Positions 30,441-42,996 of a DNA stretch of 64,000 nucleotides are shown here, in pieces; position 1 is the stretch's first letter; every line of letters begins with the position of its first letter. Both the position numbers and the translations under genes were made by a program. The DNA is from Neoscytalidium dimidiatum (taxonomy: Eukaryota; Ascomycota; Dothideomycetes; Botryosphaeriales; Botryosphaeriaceae), in assembly GCA_037367355.1 (NCBI GenBank), contig CM074697.1, positions 1,984,001 to 2,048,000 on the forward strand, in the 5' to 3' direction. Below the pieces are notes generated by a model. It worked only from the letters and a program-made list of their open reading frames with translations, searched no databases and had not been told where the DNA came from.

Positions 30441-33170
30441 ATGCCTCTGGGCTCCTGGCTTGGATCGAAGGCGAAGGCGCATGGCTCGACCCAGTCGCTG
30501 AGCGCGCTGGAGGAGCCGCAGCAACGTAATTTCACATAAAGACTTCACCTTTTCTTTTTATGCAACGCCGAACCATCCTTGCTAACTGCGCACGCGACAT
30601 CCTAGTCGAAGCTGCCTTGCGCGGTATGTCAGAAAATGAACCCCGGCTCATGACCCACGAGCTGCCCGAATTCGCCGTTCATGTCGCGGGCTAACCCTTT
30701 CCTTGCTTGGGGACAACAGCCGTTTCGCATATTATGAACGATGACGTCGACACCGCGGAGAAGCTGCTCGGAGATGGCGCTTCGCCCTTCCACAAGGTAC
30801 ATACATGATACACGCGTAGATACCGGTGCCGCCGGCGCGGAGTTCCCCCAAAACCAGGCAACGAGACAAAAGAGAAGAAGAAATTCGGTGGACGTGAGCT
30901 TATTGTTTCCATGTGCGCAATGTTTAGCTAGGGAAGGGAGTCGTCGTCTTCATGCGAGCAACCCTCGGGTTTGAGCAGGAAGTCATGAAAGAAGGTACCT
31001 CTCCCCATATTTTGGAAGGGTTATAGCTATTTGTCTGGAGGAGAATGCGCTGGCTAATAATTTGGCCCCCTTGGTTGGGAATGACCTGCAGCTTCCGATA
31101 TTCTGAACGACGCCGAAAACAGCGCCTACGAACACCAGCGCAAAGCCCAGCGTCATACTCCACGCTCCTCGATCTATCCTGCCGGCTCTGAATTTGCGTC
31201 TTGCATCGCGCAGGCGCAATTGATGTCTGCGATAGTAGGCGTTCTTAACGAGTCTCTCACAGAGTCGATCAGGGGATTTTACAAGATGCGGAAGGCTTTC
31301 ATAGCATTGGACGCCATCATGGAGGCGGAGAAGGCGAATCTGGGAAAGGAAAGCACAGCAGCAAGCTCGCAACTCTCGTTAGGAACGCAATCGGAGAAAC
31401 CGGCCGCGGCTAAGGGGTCTGTGGTGGGTGTTACAGTTGCAGGATCTCAGGCGGCATCGACCACGGCGAGCAGCAGCAATCTTGCGGTTGCAGAAAAGAG
31501 CGAAGACGACGACAAGACGCCGCTCTCTGAGGCCGATGGATTCTTTGACGCCGACGAGAAGCACGAGGGGATACCCACACCGCCCGTCTACGCCGGCCAC
31601 CTCGAAGTGAAGGGGGAATTGCAGCCGCCTCCACCGCCACCATACGAGGCCTCACCTTCATCCTCCGCCAATTTTACGGACTCAAAGGAAGACCCCGTTC
31701 TTTCAGAAAAGCTCTCCAATCTCAACCTAACCGGCCACGCTTCAACCGACCCCTCCCTCCTCGGCACGGACCCCACCGACATCTTTGTCCACTCGGGCGC
31801 CAATATGTGCTACGGCACGCTCATGCTTGTCATCTCCATGATCCCGCCGGCCTTTGCCACGCTTCTCAAGATCGTCGGCTTCAAAGGGGACCGCGACCGG
31901 GGTCTCTCCATGCTCTGGCAGGCCACCAAGTTCGACAACATCTACGGTGGCTTGGCCGGCCTGATCATCTTGTCCTACTACAACGGCATGCTCGGCTTCT
32001 GCGACATCGTCCCGCCGGCCGGCCAGCCCGGCGCCTACCCGCGCGACCAGTGCCGCGCCCTGCTCGCCGAGATGCGCGCGCGCTACCCGGAGAGCCACCT
32101 GTGGCTGCTGGAGGAGGCGCGCATGCTGGCGAGCGAGCGCCGGCTCGCGGAGGCGCTGGGGCTGATGCAGGAGGCGAGCGCGTCGCGGCTCAAGCAGGTC
32201 GAGGCGTTGCACTGGTTCGAGCGCAGTCTGGACCTGATGTACGCGCACCGCTACGCCGAATGCGCGGCCGCGTTCGAGCGCTGCGTGTCGCTGAACAACT
32301 GGAGCCACGGCCTGTACTACTACATCGCGGCGTGCGCGCACGTCGAGCTGTACCGAGACGCGTCTGCCAACGACGACGCCGCGCGGGCGGCGAAGAGCAA
32401 GGCCGAGGCGGAGCGCCTCTTCAAGCTCGTGCCCAAACACACCGGCAAGAAGCGCTTCATGGCCCGCCAGCTGCCGTTCGACATCTTCGTCAACCGCAAG
32501 CTGGCCAAGTGGGAGCAGCGCCGGGCGGAGCTGAAGGCCGACTCGATCGCGGACGCCGTCGGCGTCAGCCCCGTCGAGGAGGTCATCTACTTCTGGAACG
32601 GATACAAGCGCATGCGGCCGGAGCACCTGGAGGCGTCGCTGAGGGCGCTGGAGCGGTCTAGAACGACGATGAGCGGGCCCGGCGAAGAGGAGGGAGAAGC
32701 GGAGGCGCTGGACGAGCGCTGCATCCGGTCGCTGCTGCGCGCGACGGCGCTGCGCAACCTGGGCCGCGTGGCGGAGGCGAAGGAGCTCCTGTTGACGCAG
32801 GTGCTGTGCCACGAGTGGCAGGCGTTCAAGGGCGGGAACAAGGACAACTGGACGCTGCCGGCCGCGCACTACGAGATGGGCGCGTGTCTATGGGAGGAGG
32901 AGATGCGCGAGAGGGAGGCGAAAGGGGACAACGAGGAGAGGTTGAGGGAGTGTGGGAGCTGGATCGAGAAGGTGGCGCGGTGGGGGGAGGGGTATGATTT
33001 GGATGCTAGGTGAGTTTCTCCTCTTTTCCCCGCCTTGCATTGAATCAGCGAGATTTTGGGGGGTTCTTCCCCTTTTGCCGGAATCGTCTAACTTTGAGCG
33101 TAGAATCGGCATGAAGGTCACGACAGCGAAGGATACGCTCAAGCGCAAAGGCGTCAACACGGTCACATAG
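30441..33170 (+). CDS. IML2: IML2/TTC39-family tetratricopeptide protein
   Basis: In yeast, Iml2 is linked to lipid-droplet-dependent clearance of inclusion bodies; the animal relatives are TTC39 proteins. Six exons (30441-30525, 30606-30623, 30720-30796, 30928-30994, 31092-33009, 33104-33170) join in frame to give 743 residues. Exon 2 is only 18 bases. The N-terminus reads AVSHIMNDDVDTAEKLL, SPFHKLGKGVVVFMRATLGF, then SAIVGVLNESLTESIRGFYKMRKA. A Ser/Pro-rich acidic insert (about 160-270) is followed by the conserved body: FVHSGANMCYGTLMLVISMI, LKIVGFKGDRDRGLSMLW, and TPR-like helices YPESHLWLLEEARML, HRYAECAAAFERCV and FYKLVP-like LFKLVPKHTGKK. This is a full-length, normal member. Confidence 0.9.
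30606..30623 (+). other. IML2: 18-nt microexon (exon 2 of IML2)
   Basis: Acceptor CATCCTAG and donor GTATGT bracket 18 bases encoding LEAALR, in phase with both neighbours and preceded by a GCTAACT branch point. The family consensus needs these residues between EEPQQ and SHIMND. Confidence 0.8.
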
Positions 33171-34199
33171 AAAAGAGGGTGTAGCTCATAGCCTATCTTC
33201 ATCGGTTGGTTCGAAGAAAGGAAAAAGGGAAGCATAGAAACGATGCAGCCTCATATAGATCGGGAGAACCGTGTACAGGACTTTGGGTTTCCCGTAAAGG
33301 CACGATTGAAATGAATTTCTCACGGTTTAGACGAGACATGCCTCCATCTTTTTCCTCCCCCTCCTCTTCCCCCCTCCTCTCGATCTGCCCTGGTCTTTGG
33401 CCACGGTATTCACAAGTCCTATCCATGCGCGTGAGGTACAAGCATCTTCCCAAAATCTCTCAACTTCCTCTCCTCACGCGCATGCCGGAATGTTCAAATT
33501 TCTCGTACGAAATGCCGGATTACGCTCAGAGAATATCAGCAAAGACGTCTCCCTATGAATCATCAGATAGAAATAAGCTGCCCGTCAACACTGGCTCCTC
33601 GAATGCTCTCGTGGAGATAGAAGACGGCCAAATCGATTTCACGGATACCTATTCGTTCATCTAGCGCTTTAATGTAGGCCGCCACTTCTCTACTGGACTT
33701 ATAGATCATACCGAGCTCTAATGCTGCTTCTCGGGTAGATTTGTTCATTGCAACCTAACTCCCGAGCGGAGCATCGAGCATTGATTTCAGTGATAGTGGC
33801 GGCGCGAGGCCTTCTTCCGCCATGCTTCCTACTCACGTATCTCCCACTCGCATGATAACATTATATACCGCCCGGGTTATTCGGTTTTTTTTTTTTGAAA
33901 AAAAAAAACTCTTTAAAAGCATCCTTCTTGAGAACATGGTTGGATTAGAATCGAGCGTGGCTACAATTTCGGGCATGAAACCCTGACGGTGATAGTGAGA
34001 GCCGCGGAAGCCTCTTAAGGAAATCGTCGGAATAGCCCTCTTCAATGACAAACGAACGAAGAATTGCAAAGTTCAGAGAGCGGTCACTACGTGTATCACG
34101 ACTAAGTCGATAGTCTCAAGATGGTGTCGTGTCCTATGTGGATGTATGGCGTGGTGATCATTCCAAATGCAGTCACAGACTCAGATGAGTTACTACTAC
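33171..34199. other. Intergenic region with a small unassigned minus-strand frame
   Basis: A 61-codon frame at 33748-33563 (MNKSTREAALELGMI...) is preceded by stops and has no recognisable family. A poly-T/poly-A junction near 33885-33909 forms a simple hairpin. Otherwise I see nothing. Confidence 0.4.
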
Positions 34200-35101
34200 A
34201 GTTTCGTTACAAAGGGATGGGTAGAGCGATAGGCGTCCACAGCGATGCGTGTGACGCGGACTGCTTGACTATCAATATCATCCGTCCGTCTGGATTTGAA
34301 AATGCGTCACTGCCGGTGGTTGCGTGGATCTACGGTAACGGCATGTTTCTTTGCTACGGAGACACTTTCTCACATATCGACAGCGGGACTTTAGTCAAGG
34401 CAGCCATTCAGATCCTGCTTACAACCCAAGCGACATCGTACAGGAGTCTGTCGCAGCGGGAATGCCGATCATTGGCACCAGTCTCGACTACCGGCTCGGT
34501 CGGCATCGTTCTTGCAGTTCGAAAGACACAGGGGCTACCAAAGCCACCAACCGCGGCGTGCGAGACGTAAAGCCAGGCCCGGAATGGATCCAGGACAGTA
34601 CCCCCTTCGCTCTACGTTGGAAGAGGCAATGCGACGGTTAGCTTGGGATTCTGGCGGGCTGGACAGCTCGTCAGCGACCGCCACTACCATTCAAGACGGC
34701 GTTACAGCACTCAGTTATGGGGAAGAGGGGGACGACGTGGGATGCTCCCGTGCACACATGCCATTCCGGGGGTTTGGCCGCTTCCTGGAATCGCCCCCAC
34801 TTCCGGGTACAGTCCGTTTCAATCAAGGGACCTCCTTTGCATTTGACAACAACGAACACGGCCTTGACTTGGCTGGGGGAGGGGGGCAAGAGGGTTGTCA
34901 CCAGAGCTTCCGTTTCGATGTCAATTCGACGGGACTGGCACACATTGAGCGGGACATGTGCAGAGCTCCTGGAATCGCTCACTGGCACTTCTCAGGCGGC
35001 TCAAGAACAGATTGGGAGCTAGTTTCTGGGAGTAAATATTACTCGATTACCACTATCTATCCGCGTATCTATCGAGCTCGCTCTACCAGGGTATCCCCGC
35101 T
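34200..35101 (+). pseudogene. Carboxylesterase type B pseudogene
   Basis: Type B carboxylesterases are secreted alpha/beta hydrolases. Pieces in family order appear in at least three frames. DCLTINIIRPSGFENASLP then VVAWIYGNG (about 34255-34345) is the DCL-x-N block with the oxyanion region. SDIVQESVAAGMPIIGTSLD then YRLG (about 34425-34500) follows in another frame, with NRGVRDVKPGPEWIQD (about 34548-34595) matching the LRDQ-x-AL-x-WIQ block. QGTSFAFDNNEHGLDLAG (about 34825-34880) resembles the DEG-x-F block after a further frame change. The nucleophile elbow GESAG is not recognisable. Frameshifts and missing blocks show it is dead. Confidence 0.72.
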
Positions 35102-35368
35102 CTGGAGTTTTAAAAAGAAAGAGAGAGAAAATGCTGTAAAGGAAAGCAGGGCGGAAATCATAGCGTATCCTTCCACCACCTGTCTATGCGCGCGTACCAA
35201 CTCCATCGCTACAATGCATGGACCCGTCCTAGGCCAACAAACAAATAAAAGACCAAGAAAACCCAATCATGCAAGACAGCGACTGCGCTCCAGCGTCCGA
35301 GAGTGAGGGCGTATGTTCGCACCAAAAAAAGAAAGAAAGAAAGAAAGAAAAAAAAAATTTCAAAAGAT

Positions 35369-38331
35369 TCAATCGACATCGACGGCGACGCCCGGCATCC
35401 CCCTCTGGCTCAACAACTCCCTCTCCAACGCGCCCTTCTCCTTCTCCTTCTTCGCACCACCGCCTCCGACAACACCACCGCCCAACCTCCTGAACAGCCC
35501 TTCCACGATCCGGACCTTCCCCCCGGCCCCGTGCGCCCTCTCCACGCCCTCCCAAAAATCCTCATACGAAACCCCCCTCCCGCTCGTGTCCAGCCAGTCG
35601 CCCTTCACCCCCGGCGCCGGCGACGGCGGCGCCCACCGTCCCGGAACGTACGCGCCCTCCGCGCCCGCGCCCTTGCGCTTGAACTCGCGCTGCTTGCGGC
35701 CCCTCTCCCCCAACGGGCCCCACAGCCGCTGCGTCAGCACCAGCTCCTTCCTCTTCCTCTCCTCGCCGCCGCCGTCTTCGCCCTCCCCCCCCTCCCGCTC
35801 CCCGAAATCCCCCCAAAACTCCGTGGTCGTGGTGCTGCCGCCCCCCTCCTGAAACCTCACCCTCTTCCCGCCGCCGCCGCCACCGTCGACCTTGCTCCGC
35901 CGTCTGGCACGCCTGGCCGCGTCCTCGGCCTCGAAGTCCGAGCACTCCAGGCTCGTCTCCCACGCGACGGCGGCGACGGCCACGCGGGCGGCGCGCACGC
36001 CGCGCGCCGCCGCGACCGTCAGGCTGTGGCGCGGGCCGTAGATGCCGGCGACCTTGCGCATGTGGGCGGTGGTTTCCTGGAGCTTGGTGCAGGCGGGGCA
36101 GAAGGCCGGGATGTTGGTTGCCTTGGTGGATGATGCTGAGAGGAGGGAGGTGGTTGAGGAGGTGTGGTGGGGGATGGTTGGTCCGGATGATGGGGAGGAG
36201 GGCGATGGGAGGGGCGGGGTGGGTGGGAAGGAGAATGCGGGTGCGCCGGCGGCGTTGTTGGCGCGCACGGGGGAGGCCGGCGTGAGGGTGAACGTTGGGA
36301 CTGCCGGTGCTTGGGTCGGTGGCTGTTGCGTTTGTAGTTGTTGTGGTTGCTGCTGCTGCTGCTTTGGTGGTGGTGGTGGTGATGATGACGACGACGATGA
36401 CGACGCCGACGGCAGGTGTGCGGTGCTCGAGGTCCGTGAGAGCGGCGGCGTGGGCGGAGGAGTCGGCTCGGCGAAGGGTCGGCGGAAGGTGAGTGGGATG
36501 TGGTCCTCGATGTCGAAGGCATCGGCCATTGGATCGGTGATGAGGTTTTCGTTGGGGTCGACTGGGGAAGAGGGCTTGGTGGTGGTGGTGGTGGTGGTGG
36601 TAGTGTATTGTTGGTTTGTTCGTTGCGATGTTTCTTGCTCCTCCTCATCTTCGGGTATTGGGATGGACATGATGTGCCGGCATATTTGTCCGCGTACGCG
36701 TTTTGTTGGGCGCTGCTTCTCATTGCTGGATGGCGGAGCGGCAGTGTCTTCGATACTGAAGATGGACGTGCGGGACGAGGCGATGGAGGCGCGCGGGGTG
36801 GAGTCGAGGGAGGACCAGGTGGTGCTTGACGAGCTGGTCGAGGATGAAGAGTAGGAAGACGCTGATGAGGATGATAGTGAGGAGGATGATGATAGTGCAG
36901 AGGATGACGAGGCGATACTGTGATGCGAGATTGGTTAGTTGGCACATCGAAACCAAAAAAAAAAGTAGTTCCTCAATCTGGTAACCACACGACGATGCTG
37001 CACCATAATTCTCGATGCTCCCAAAACATGCAGCAAAGGCCGCAAGGAAGAGAGAGAGAGAGAGAATGAGAGGAAGGAAAGCTTGTGCAAAAAGAAAAAA
37101 AAAAAGGAAAAAGAAAGAAATTCCAAACATACCTCGATCTCCACCTCTCCCTCAAGCTCACCGAACTCCGACTCCCCTTCAACGGACTTTCATCGTTCTT
37201 CTTCTTCCTCCCCCACGACCACACACTGCTGCTGCTCCGCGTACTCGTCGTGCTCTCGGCCGTCGACGGCCGGCGCAACCTCCTTCCCGCAATTGACCCC
37301 TGCTCCTGATCCTCCTCATCATCATCATCAACATCATCCTCATCCCTGCCGCCGATACCCGGAACCCCCAAAAAGGAAGCGTCCAACGGCGGCGACGGCA
37401 ACGGGGAAGGCGGCGCCGAAGAAGGAGGAGGAGGAGGAAGAGGAGGATGCTGCGGCGCGGACTTTTCCCTGAACCGGCGGTACCTGAGCCGCGAAAAACG
37501 TGACTTAGTCGGTGAATTAGATGATGATGACGATGTCGTCGTCGAAGAGCTCGTCTCGGACGACGGAACGGCAGCGCGCGACCTCAAACCCATGCTTTCT
37601 CCCTCTCTTCCCTTTCCTTGGCTTGGCTCGCTCAGCAAAGAAAGCCTTTTGGCGGACGATTTTTTAGTCATACTGGCTGCCGTCGTCACGGGTGCCTGGT
37701 CCCTTTTGGACTGCGCGGACGGTGATGTGGCCGGCGATGTGGCTTGCGCGCGCGGGGCGTGCGCGTAAGCAGTAGTAGAGGATGCCTGCTGGGCGGGCGG
37801 TGCGGTGGAGACGCCAACTGTAGCGGCGTGTTGGGGGCTGATGTGGCGGTGTTGCTTATAGGATTGATGGGCGCCGGAAAGGGAAGAAATCGATGACGAT
37901 GCTGCCAGGCGGTCGGTGACAATGGCATTGTAAATGGGGGAGGAAAAAGAAGGAGAGGGAGAGGAGGAAAGAGGAGCGAATGGATGGGCGGGCGTTGGCG
38001 CGGCCAGGGCAGCAGAAGCGGAAAGGGAACGAGAGTGACAAGAAGGAGAAGAGGAGGAAGATAAGGAACGGGTTGAAACGAAGGGAATGCTCCTCGGGCG
38101 CAAGCTGTGACGGCAGGTGTCGCGGTGAGTGTCCGGGAGGTGGAAGTGAGAGTATTGGACGTCGCGGCTCTCTCTGTTGTGGAGAAACAACAGCTGGGAT
38201 TGCGTGGGCGTGGTGGTGAGCAGCGGAGGTGGTGGCTGCGCGCCGGGCGCGAGGAGCGGCGGAGTGGAGGAAGTATTATTATTGGAAATGGAGGAAGCCG
38301 GAGAAGCAGTTGGAAAAGTGGATGCCATCAT
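35369..38331 (-). CDS. Large Ser/Pro-rich hypothetical protein
   Basis: Two long minus-strand frames in different phases join exactly through a canonical intron. Exon 1 is 38331-37133 and exon 2 is 36917-35369. The donor is AG|GTATGT and the acceptor CATCACAG, with a CTAAC branch point 21 bases before it. The product is 915 residues. The N-terminal 400 residues are Ser/Thr/Pro-rich, then come SRFSRLRYRRFREKSAP, a poly-Pro/acidic region, SSVWSWGRKKKNDESP, a serine tract over the splice, and an acidic PEDEEEQET segment. The C-terminal 200 residues contain FCPACTKLQETTAHMRKVA, HSLTVAAARGVRAARVAVAA, RVRFQEGGGSTTTTEFWGDF, KELVLTQRLWGPLGERGRKQ and VSYEDFWEGVERA, which look like a conserved fungal domain I cannot name. 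CPAC may bind metal. ATG 38328 is an alternative start. Confidence 0.72.
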
Positions 38332-39084
38332 TGGCCTGATCGCGCGTGGAAACACGAGGCTACAGCGCACCACAACACGAAGAGCTAGCCAGGCGTGGTG
38401 GCTGTGGAACCCGCAGTCGAAATCGCCCAAGGCCAAAACCCAAAGTCCGGATGCTGCCTCAGGGATTGGGCCGGATCTTGAGGGCGCTGCGTCTGACGCA
38501 ATGCCACATTATTTGGCGCCGCCTGGCCGCGCCTGTCACTGCACCTGCACCAGCACCAGGGGCGCGCGCGCGCAGAGGGCGATGGCCGCGCTCCCACGAC
38601 GTGCGCCATGTTTCGCCCAGCGATCCTTGGGGGCCATGCGTTGCCGAGATAGCGAGATAGAGCAATCTCGAAAGGGGCGCCCGCCAATCCCTCCCTCCGC
38701 ATTCACGCCCCAAGACAATTGCCCAAGACGGCGACTGCCCGCAGGGAAGAGCAAAAATGTTCCGCGTATCCAGCCGCTGCCGGCCCGACCGTCTTAGCGA
38801 GCAGCCGCCGCCGCCGCCGCCGCTGGGTGAGTAAGAAAAACGTGATCCTACAATACGACGATCGTCCATGCATGCATGCATGCCACCCCGTATAACTCCT
38901 CGCTATTGTGAACACCATGAAACCTTTTTTTTTTTTTTCTTCCTCTTTCCTTTCCCCGGCCGCGTCCTCTGGGCCGGCTTCCCCTCCATTGTGCCCCTCG
39001 TCGTCCCCGTCGTCGTCATCGCGCCCCAATTGTCGCCGTGCTCTATTGCTTTCCTCTCTCCTTTATTTTAAAACCCCTCATCAC
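38332..39084. other. Intergenic region, no gene seen
   Basis: Contains a (CCG)n tract near 38805-38823, an atgcatgcatgc run near 38868-38882 and a T run at 38926-38938. No coding signal. Confidence 0.5.
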
Positions 39085-42000
39085 TCACAGCACGTCCATC
39101 TCGTCGCCGCCGCCTGCACTGAATGCAAACCGGCCCGTTTCCATGGCCGCAACACGGTCCAGCTCGGCTTGGTACTCCCTGCGCAGATCCTCCAGCGTCA
39201 CCAGCCTCCTCCTCGCCGCCGCCTTGCCCTCTGGAACGCCCTTCAGCCCGCCCTCGCCCTCGCCCTCCCGCTGCCCCACCAGCAGGTACTGGTCCTGCTC
39301 GCTCACCAGGCTCAGCGTGTTGATCAGCGCCAGGTACGCCTGCGTGATGCTCTCGTCCCGCGGCTCCTGCAGCGCAACCGACGACGACTTGAGCCGCGTA
39401 ATAAGGTCATACAGGATCTGCCCCGCCCCACGGTAGTTATTCTTGGCGATGCGGAAGGAGTACAGCAGTCGGTGGAACGCCGGCCCGCTGCTGACGTTGA
39501 GAGTCTCCCTGCACAGCGACGCGAGGATCCCATCCACCTCTTCCAGGTGCTTGGTGAAGGGGAAACTGATGAGCAGGGCCATCTGCTTCTGGCTGATCAT
39601 GCTCTTGACCAGCGTCGCCAGCCCCGACTTGCGCCTGCGAGTCACGTGCGAGAAATTAGAAATTGCACGTGTGTCAGATTTAGCGCTCCACACTTACAGA
39701 TTGTTATCGGGGTACCGCGATAGGGCGCCGTACGCATCCCGGAAATTGGAAGACTGGACGCACGCGTAGAAGAGCCGTGATAACACTTCCTGCTTGAAAG
39801 CCTTGTGCTGTCCCGCCGTTAGCACTGCCTCTTCAAACATCTCCCGTCCGCGTGCTCCGTCGGAACCTACCAAGGCCTGGCCCTCGGCCTGCACTGCAAA
39901 AAGCGCTGCCTCCGCCCATTGGATGACATAGGCATGTGCCTTGGCCTTCTCGAAGAGGTACATAACATGCTGGCAAAACTTCGACAGGCCCTCATGGAAG
40001 TACTCTTTCTCGCTGGGGCTGAGGAAGTTGTACAGGTCCGTGTTGAAAATGTCGAAGAAACCTTTCGCTACACGTCAATCAGGCTTAATTTTCTCGTACA
40101 CATGTGAAATAGAGGCTCACCACAACCGAAGCTGACTCTGTTGAGGTATGCGCTGGCCAGCTTGAATTCCCCGACCGCGAGGTAGTAGCGTCCCTTAAGG
40201 TATGTTCCCCAGATGCTGTTCGGAACGTACGGCAGGAAGTCCGTGGCAAGATCGAGATTTCCGTACTTCAGAAGGTTGCTTAGCACCCCTGCGCCGACGA
40301 ACTCCCAGTTCTCGGGGAGCGGAAGGCCAAAGGACCATGAGCGACACCAGTATGTGATGAGCTCCGATGTGGGGGCCGCCGGCGTCTTGAGATCTGCCCA
40401 ATCGCCGATGAAAAGGCTCTCGAAGAGCGTTATTACGGCCGTAGACTTGATGACCGGGTTGTCCGTTTGATTTTGGTCTCCAACAGAACTGCGCCTTGGG
40501 CGGGGTTTTGGGTCCGCCCGAACTGTTGCGACAAGCCATTGCGAGATGGTGATGCCTTTCAATCTCTCAATGATGTCGGGGTAGATGTCCGTTGGGTCTA
40601 GTGCTGGTAGCTCCTTGGACTCCAACTCCTGGCTCATGAAGACAATGAGCACCAGAAGATCAAGGAGGATTTCGTTGGTGAGATGCAGTGTCTCCTGAGC
40701 CCCTCTGATGAGTGACTTGGCGCCGTAAGCAGTAATCGCTCTTTGGTGGTGGTGACCTCTCTCATCCTCTCCCAATCGCTCTAGTGCTGCAAGCACGAGC
40801 TCTTGGGTAACACCGGCAAAACCACCAAGGTCCTCTAGCAATGCCTCGAGTCTTTCAAAGTCCTCATCGGTGACTTGCTCGCAGAGACTGGACGCAGCTT
40901 CGAAGGCCTTCATGCGATCTGGAATCGAGTACGAATCCTCCTGGCAGATTTCCCTCTTCACGGCGAGCGCGAGCTGATCTCTGAATGAGGAAACAAAGGA
41001 CCCACGGAAGACGGACGCAGCGGTGAGGAGCTTCGCGACATCTATCGAAAGATCGTCTTTTAGAGATCTGAAGAGAGGCCTCGAAAGTGCGGGTTCGTCT
41101 GAAGAGGAGAGCAACTCTTCGTTCAGTCGCAAAATCTCCACCTCACTACACGCCCGAATCGGAGATGCGTAGTCCGACAAGAGCAGCCACGGCAGATCAT
41201 CCTGGGCATCAAGAGCCAGTGCGACGGGTTCCCCACGACGCCTGTGCAGATCCTTGACGACACCGTAGAACACCTGCCATTGAGCGGATAGATCGAGTTC
41301 GTACTGATCAAAGTCGATTTGTCCATCTGGCGTCCGCCTGGTGGCAACCTTTGCTGAAACTGCGGCGGAGATTTGATCCTTGATGGGAGCTTTGGCGCTT
41401 GAGCTCAACACAAGGGTACGGGTCGCAGTGTCTCCAAGACCTCGTCGGTAAACGCACAGAGCAGTCTCAAGAGTTACACTAGTAAAGCGGCCAGGGTAGA
41501 AAAGGAAGTCGATCCACTGTTCCGAGACGCTTTGAGAGTGTATCGACGGATCCTCGAGATTTGGTTCGATGGGGTACGCCGACGACGCCTTGAGAGCCTC
41601 CACAGTAAGCGAGCCAGAGTCGACGGCTACCCAGTTGTTTTTCCATGTATCTGCAAGCTGTTCCTCAGAATCGTAAAGATCGAATTTAAGGGTGAACACC
41701 ACGCATCTCGGACCCGACCTCACGCGGATCCATATTTCAGAACTTCTCCAACCAGGTCGGGTCTTGAAGTGAAACTCTTCCATGTTCCACACCGTGGTGT
41801 TCAAGAGCTCGTCGACAGGCGGAACAAAGGCGAAATCTGATTGGACGTCGTGGATACCAAACTCCATATCGTCGGCGTCCCTGATGCCCCAGAACTTGAA
41901 CTGATGGCGCTTCGGCGAGTAGGTAACGACAAAGTATTCGTCACCATCCTGAGGAGCCTGGACCTCCAAGACATCCATAAGCTTCGGCTGTTCCGCACCG

Positions 42001-42996
42001 ATGAAGAATTGAGCCAGCTTTTGAGGATCCCGATCATTTTCGCCTAGCAGATCCGTCTGCACGCCAACTTTCCCAGTCTCCAGATTCCACGCTTTCAGTA
42101 TATGGTTGAGTGAAACGGTAAATATGTGTTTCTCGTCGGGAGACAGAGCGATGGCTGCAGCGGTCGAAGCCTCGAGATCAAGAGCGCCGAACCGGACAGT
42201 ATTATGGCCTTTCCACGGGATAAGACTCTTCAGAGCCGAACCCCAACCACCCTCTGTGAAGAATGTTTCGCGCCAGGATGAGCCTGCGCCAGTTAGCCAA
42301 TGTCCAACCACCTGTTATGGACAGTCGTATGCGCATACCATCTGCAGAAGCGATCCGATTCAGGCGAAGGAGACCGCCGTCATGGAGCGAGACAAGCAGC
42401 TCCAGTGCGCTGGTGGCAACAATGCGGTACGGATAGCGGAAGCTAAAGGCGGACGGTATGCATGTCTTGCACCAGATATCGACATCGACCTCAGTAGCAG
42501 CGGGCCGTATGAAGAAGTCCTTGTGCAGTTCCAGTGTATAAAGCTCGTTGGCGGTGGTCAGGACGAAAACGTTGAGCGCGTCGCGATCCTCTCGCTCGGC
42601 CAGGGCAACGCCAAACGGACGGATGGCGTTGGGGAAGCTGAGCAGAAGCGTCAGGATGGCCTCGCCCTTGTGGTGACGGTCGACCGTCAAATCGACTGAG
42701 CGCAGCTCCAGCACCTTGCGGTCATCCAGAATCCTCCACAGGAAAGTCCGCGGGTATGGGTGTTTGCGCCGGAAGAAGATAGCGGCGTCATTTGCCGCGA
42801 GGTGGCGGCGCGCGAAGGACGTCTCGTCGGAACTCGTGTTGCCTTCTTCGACAATGATGCGCTTGCCTTTGGGCCGCGACAAGAAAGCCGAGGTGCTGTG
42901 AGGCGGGAGAGTTATGCCAATGGTAGAACCTGCATAGGGCGGATCGAGGTTCAGGCGCGTCTCCCTGTAGAGAAAAGGAGCGGAAGAGGTAGCCAT
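39085..42996 (-). CDS. NUP120: Nucleoporin NUP120/NUP160
   Basis: Scaffold subunit of the Y-shaped (Nup84/Nup107-160) complex of the nuclear pore. Four exons, 42996-42339, 42283-40121, 40067-39698 and 39634-39085, join in frame to 1246 residues. The N-terminal half is a seven-bladed beta-propeller: blocks LYTLELHKDFFI, LLVSLHDGGLLRLNR, SSWRETFF, AAIALSPDEKHIFTVSLNHI and LKAWNLETGK. The C-terminal half is alpha-helical: GLPLPENWEFVGAGVLSNLL, PNSIWGTYLKGRYYLAVGEF, KGFFDIFNTDLYNFLSPSEK, RDAYGALSRYPDNNLRKSGL and LHRLLYSFRIAKNNYRGA-like FHRLLYSFRIAKNNYRGA. Introns are 44-63 bases with CTAAC-type branch points. Length is normal for filamentous fungi. It is on the same strand as RAD51, 466 bases downstream of that gene's neighbouring stop. 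Confidence 0.92.

Noticed and set aside
31742..32869. 375-codon minus-strand frame
   Set aside because: Antisense of IML2 exon 5.
36720..37130. 136-codon minus-strand frame with a strongly hydrophobic stretch, apparent membrane protein
   Set aside because: The Leu/Ile stretch is a (TCN)n serine tract read in the wrong frame, and it overlaps a canonical intron; splicing selects the serine frame.
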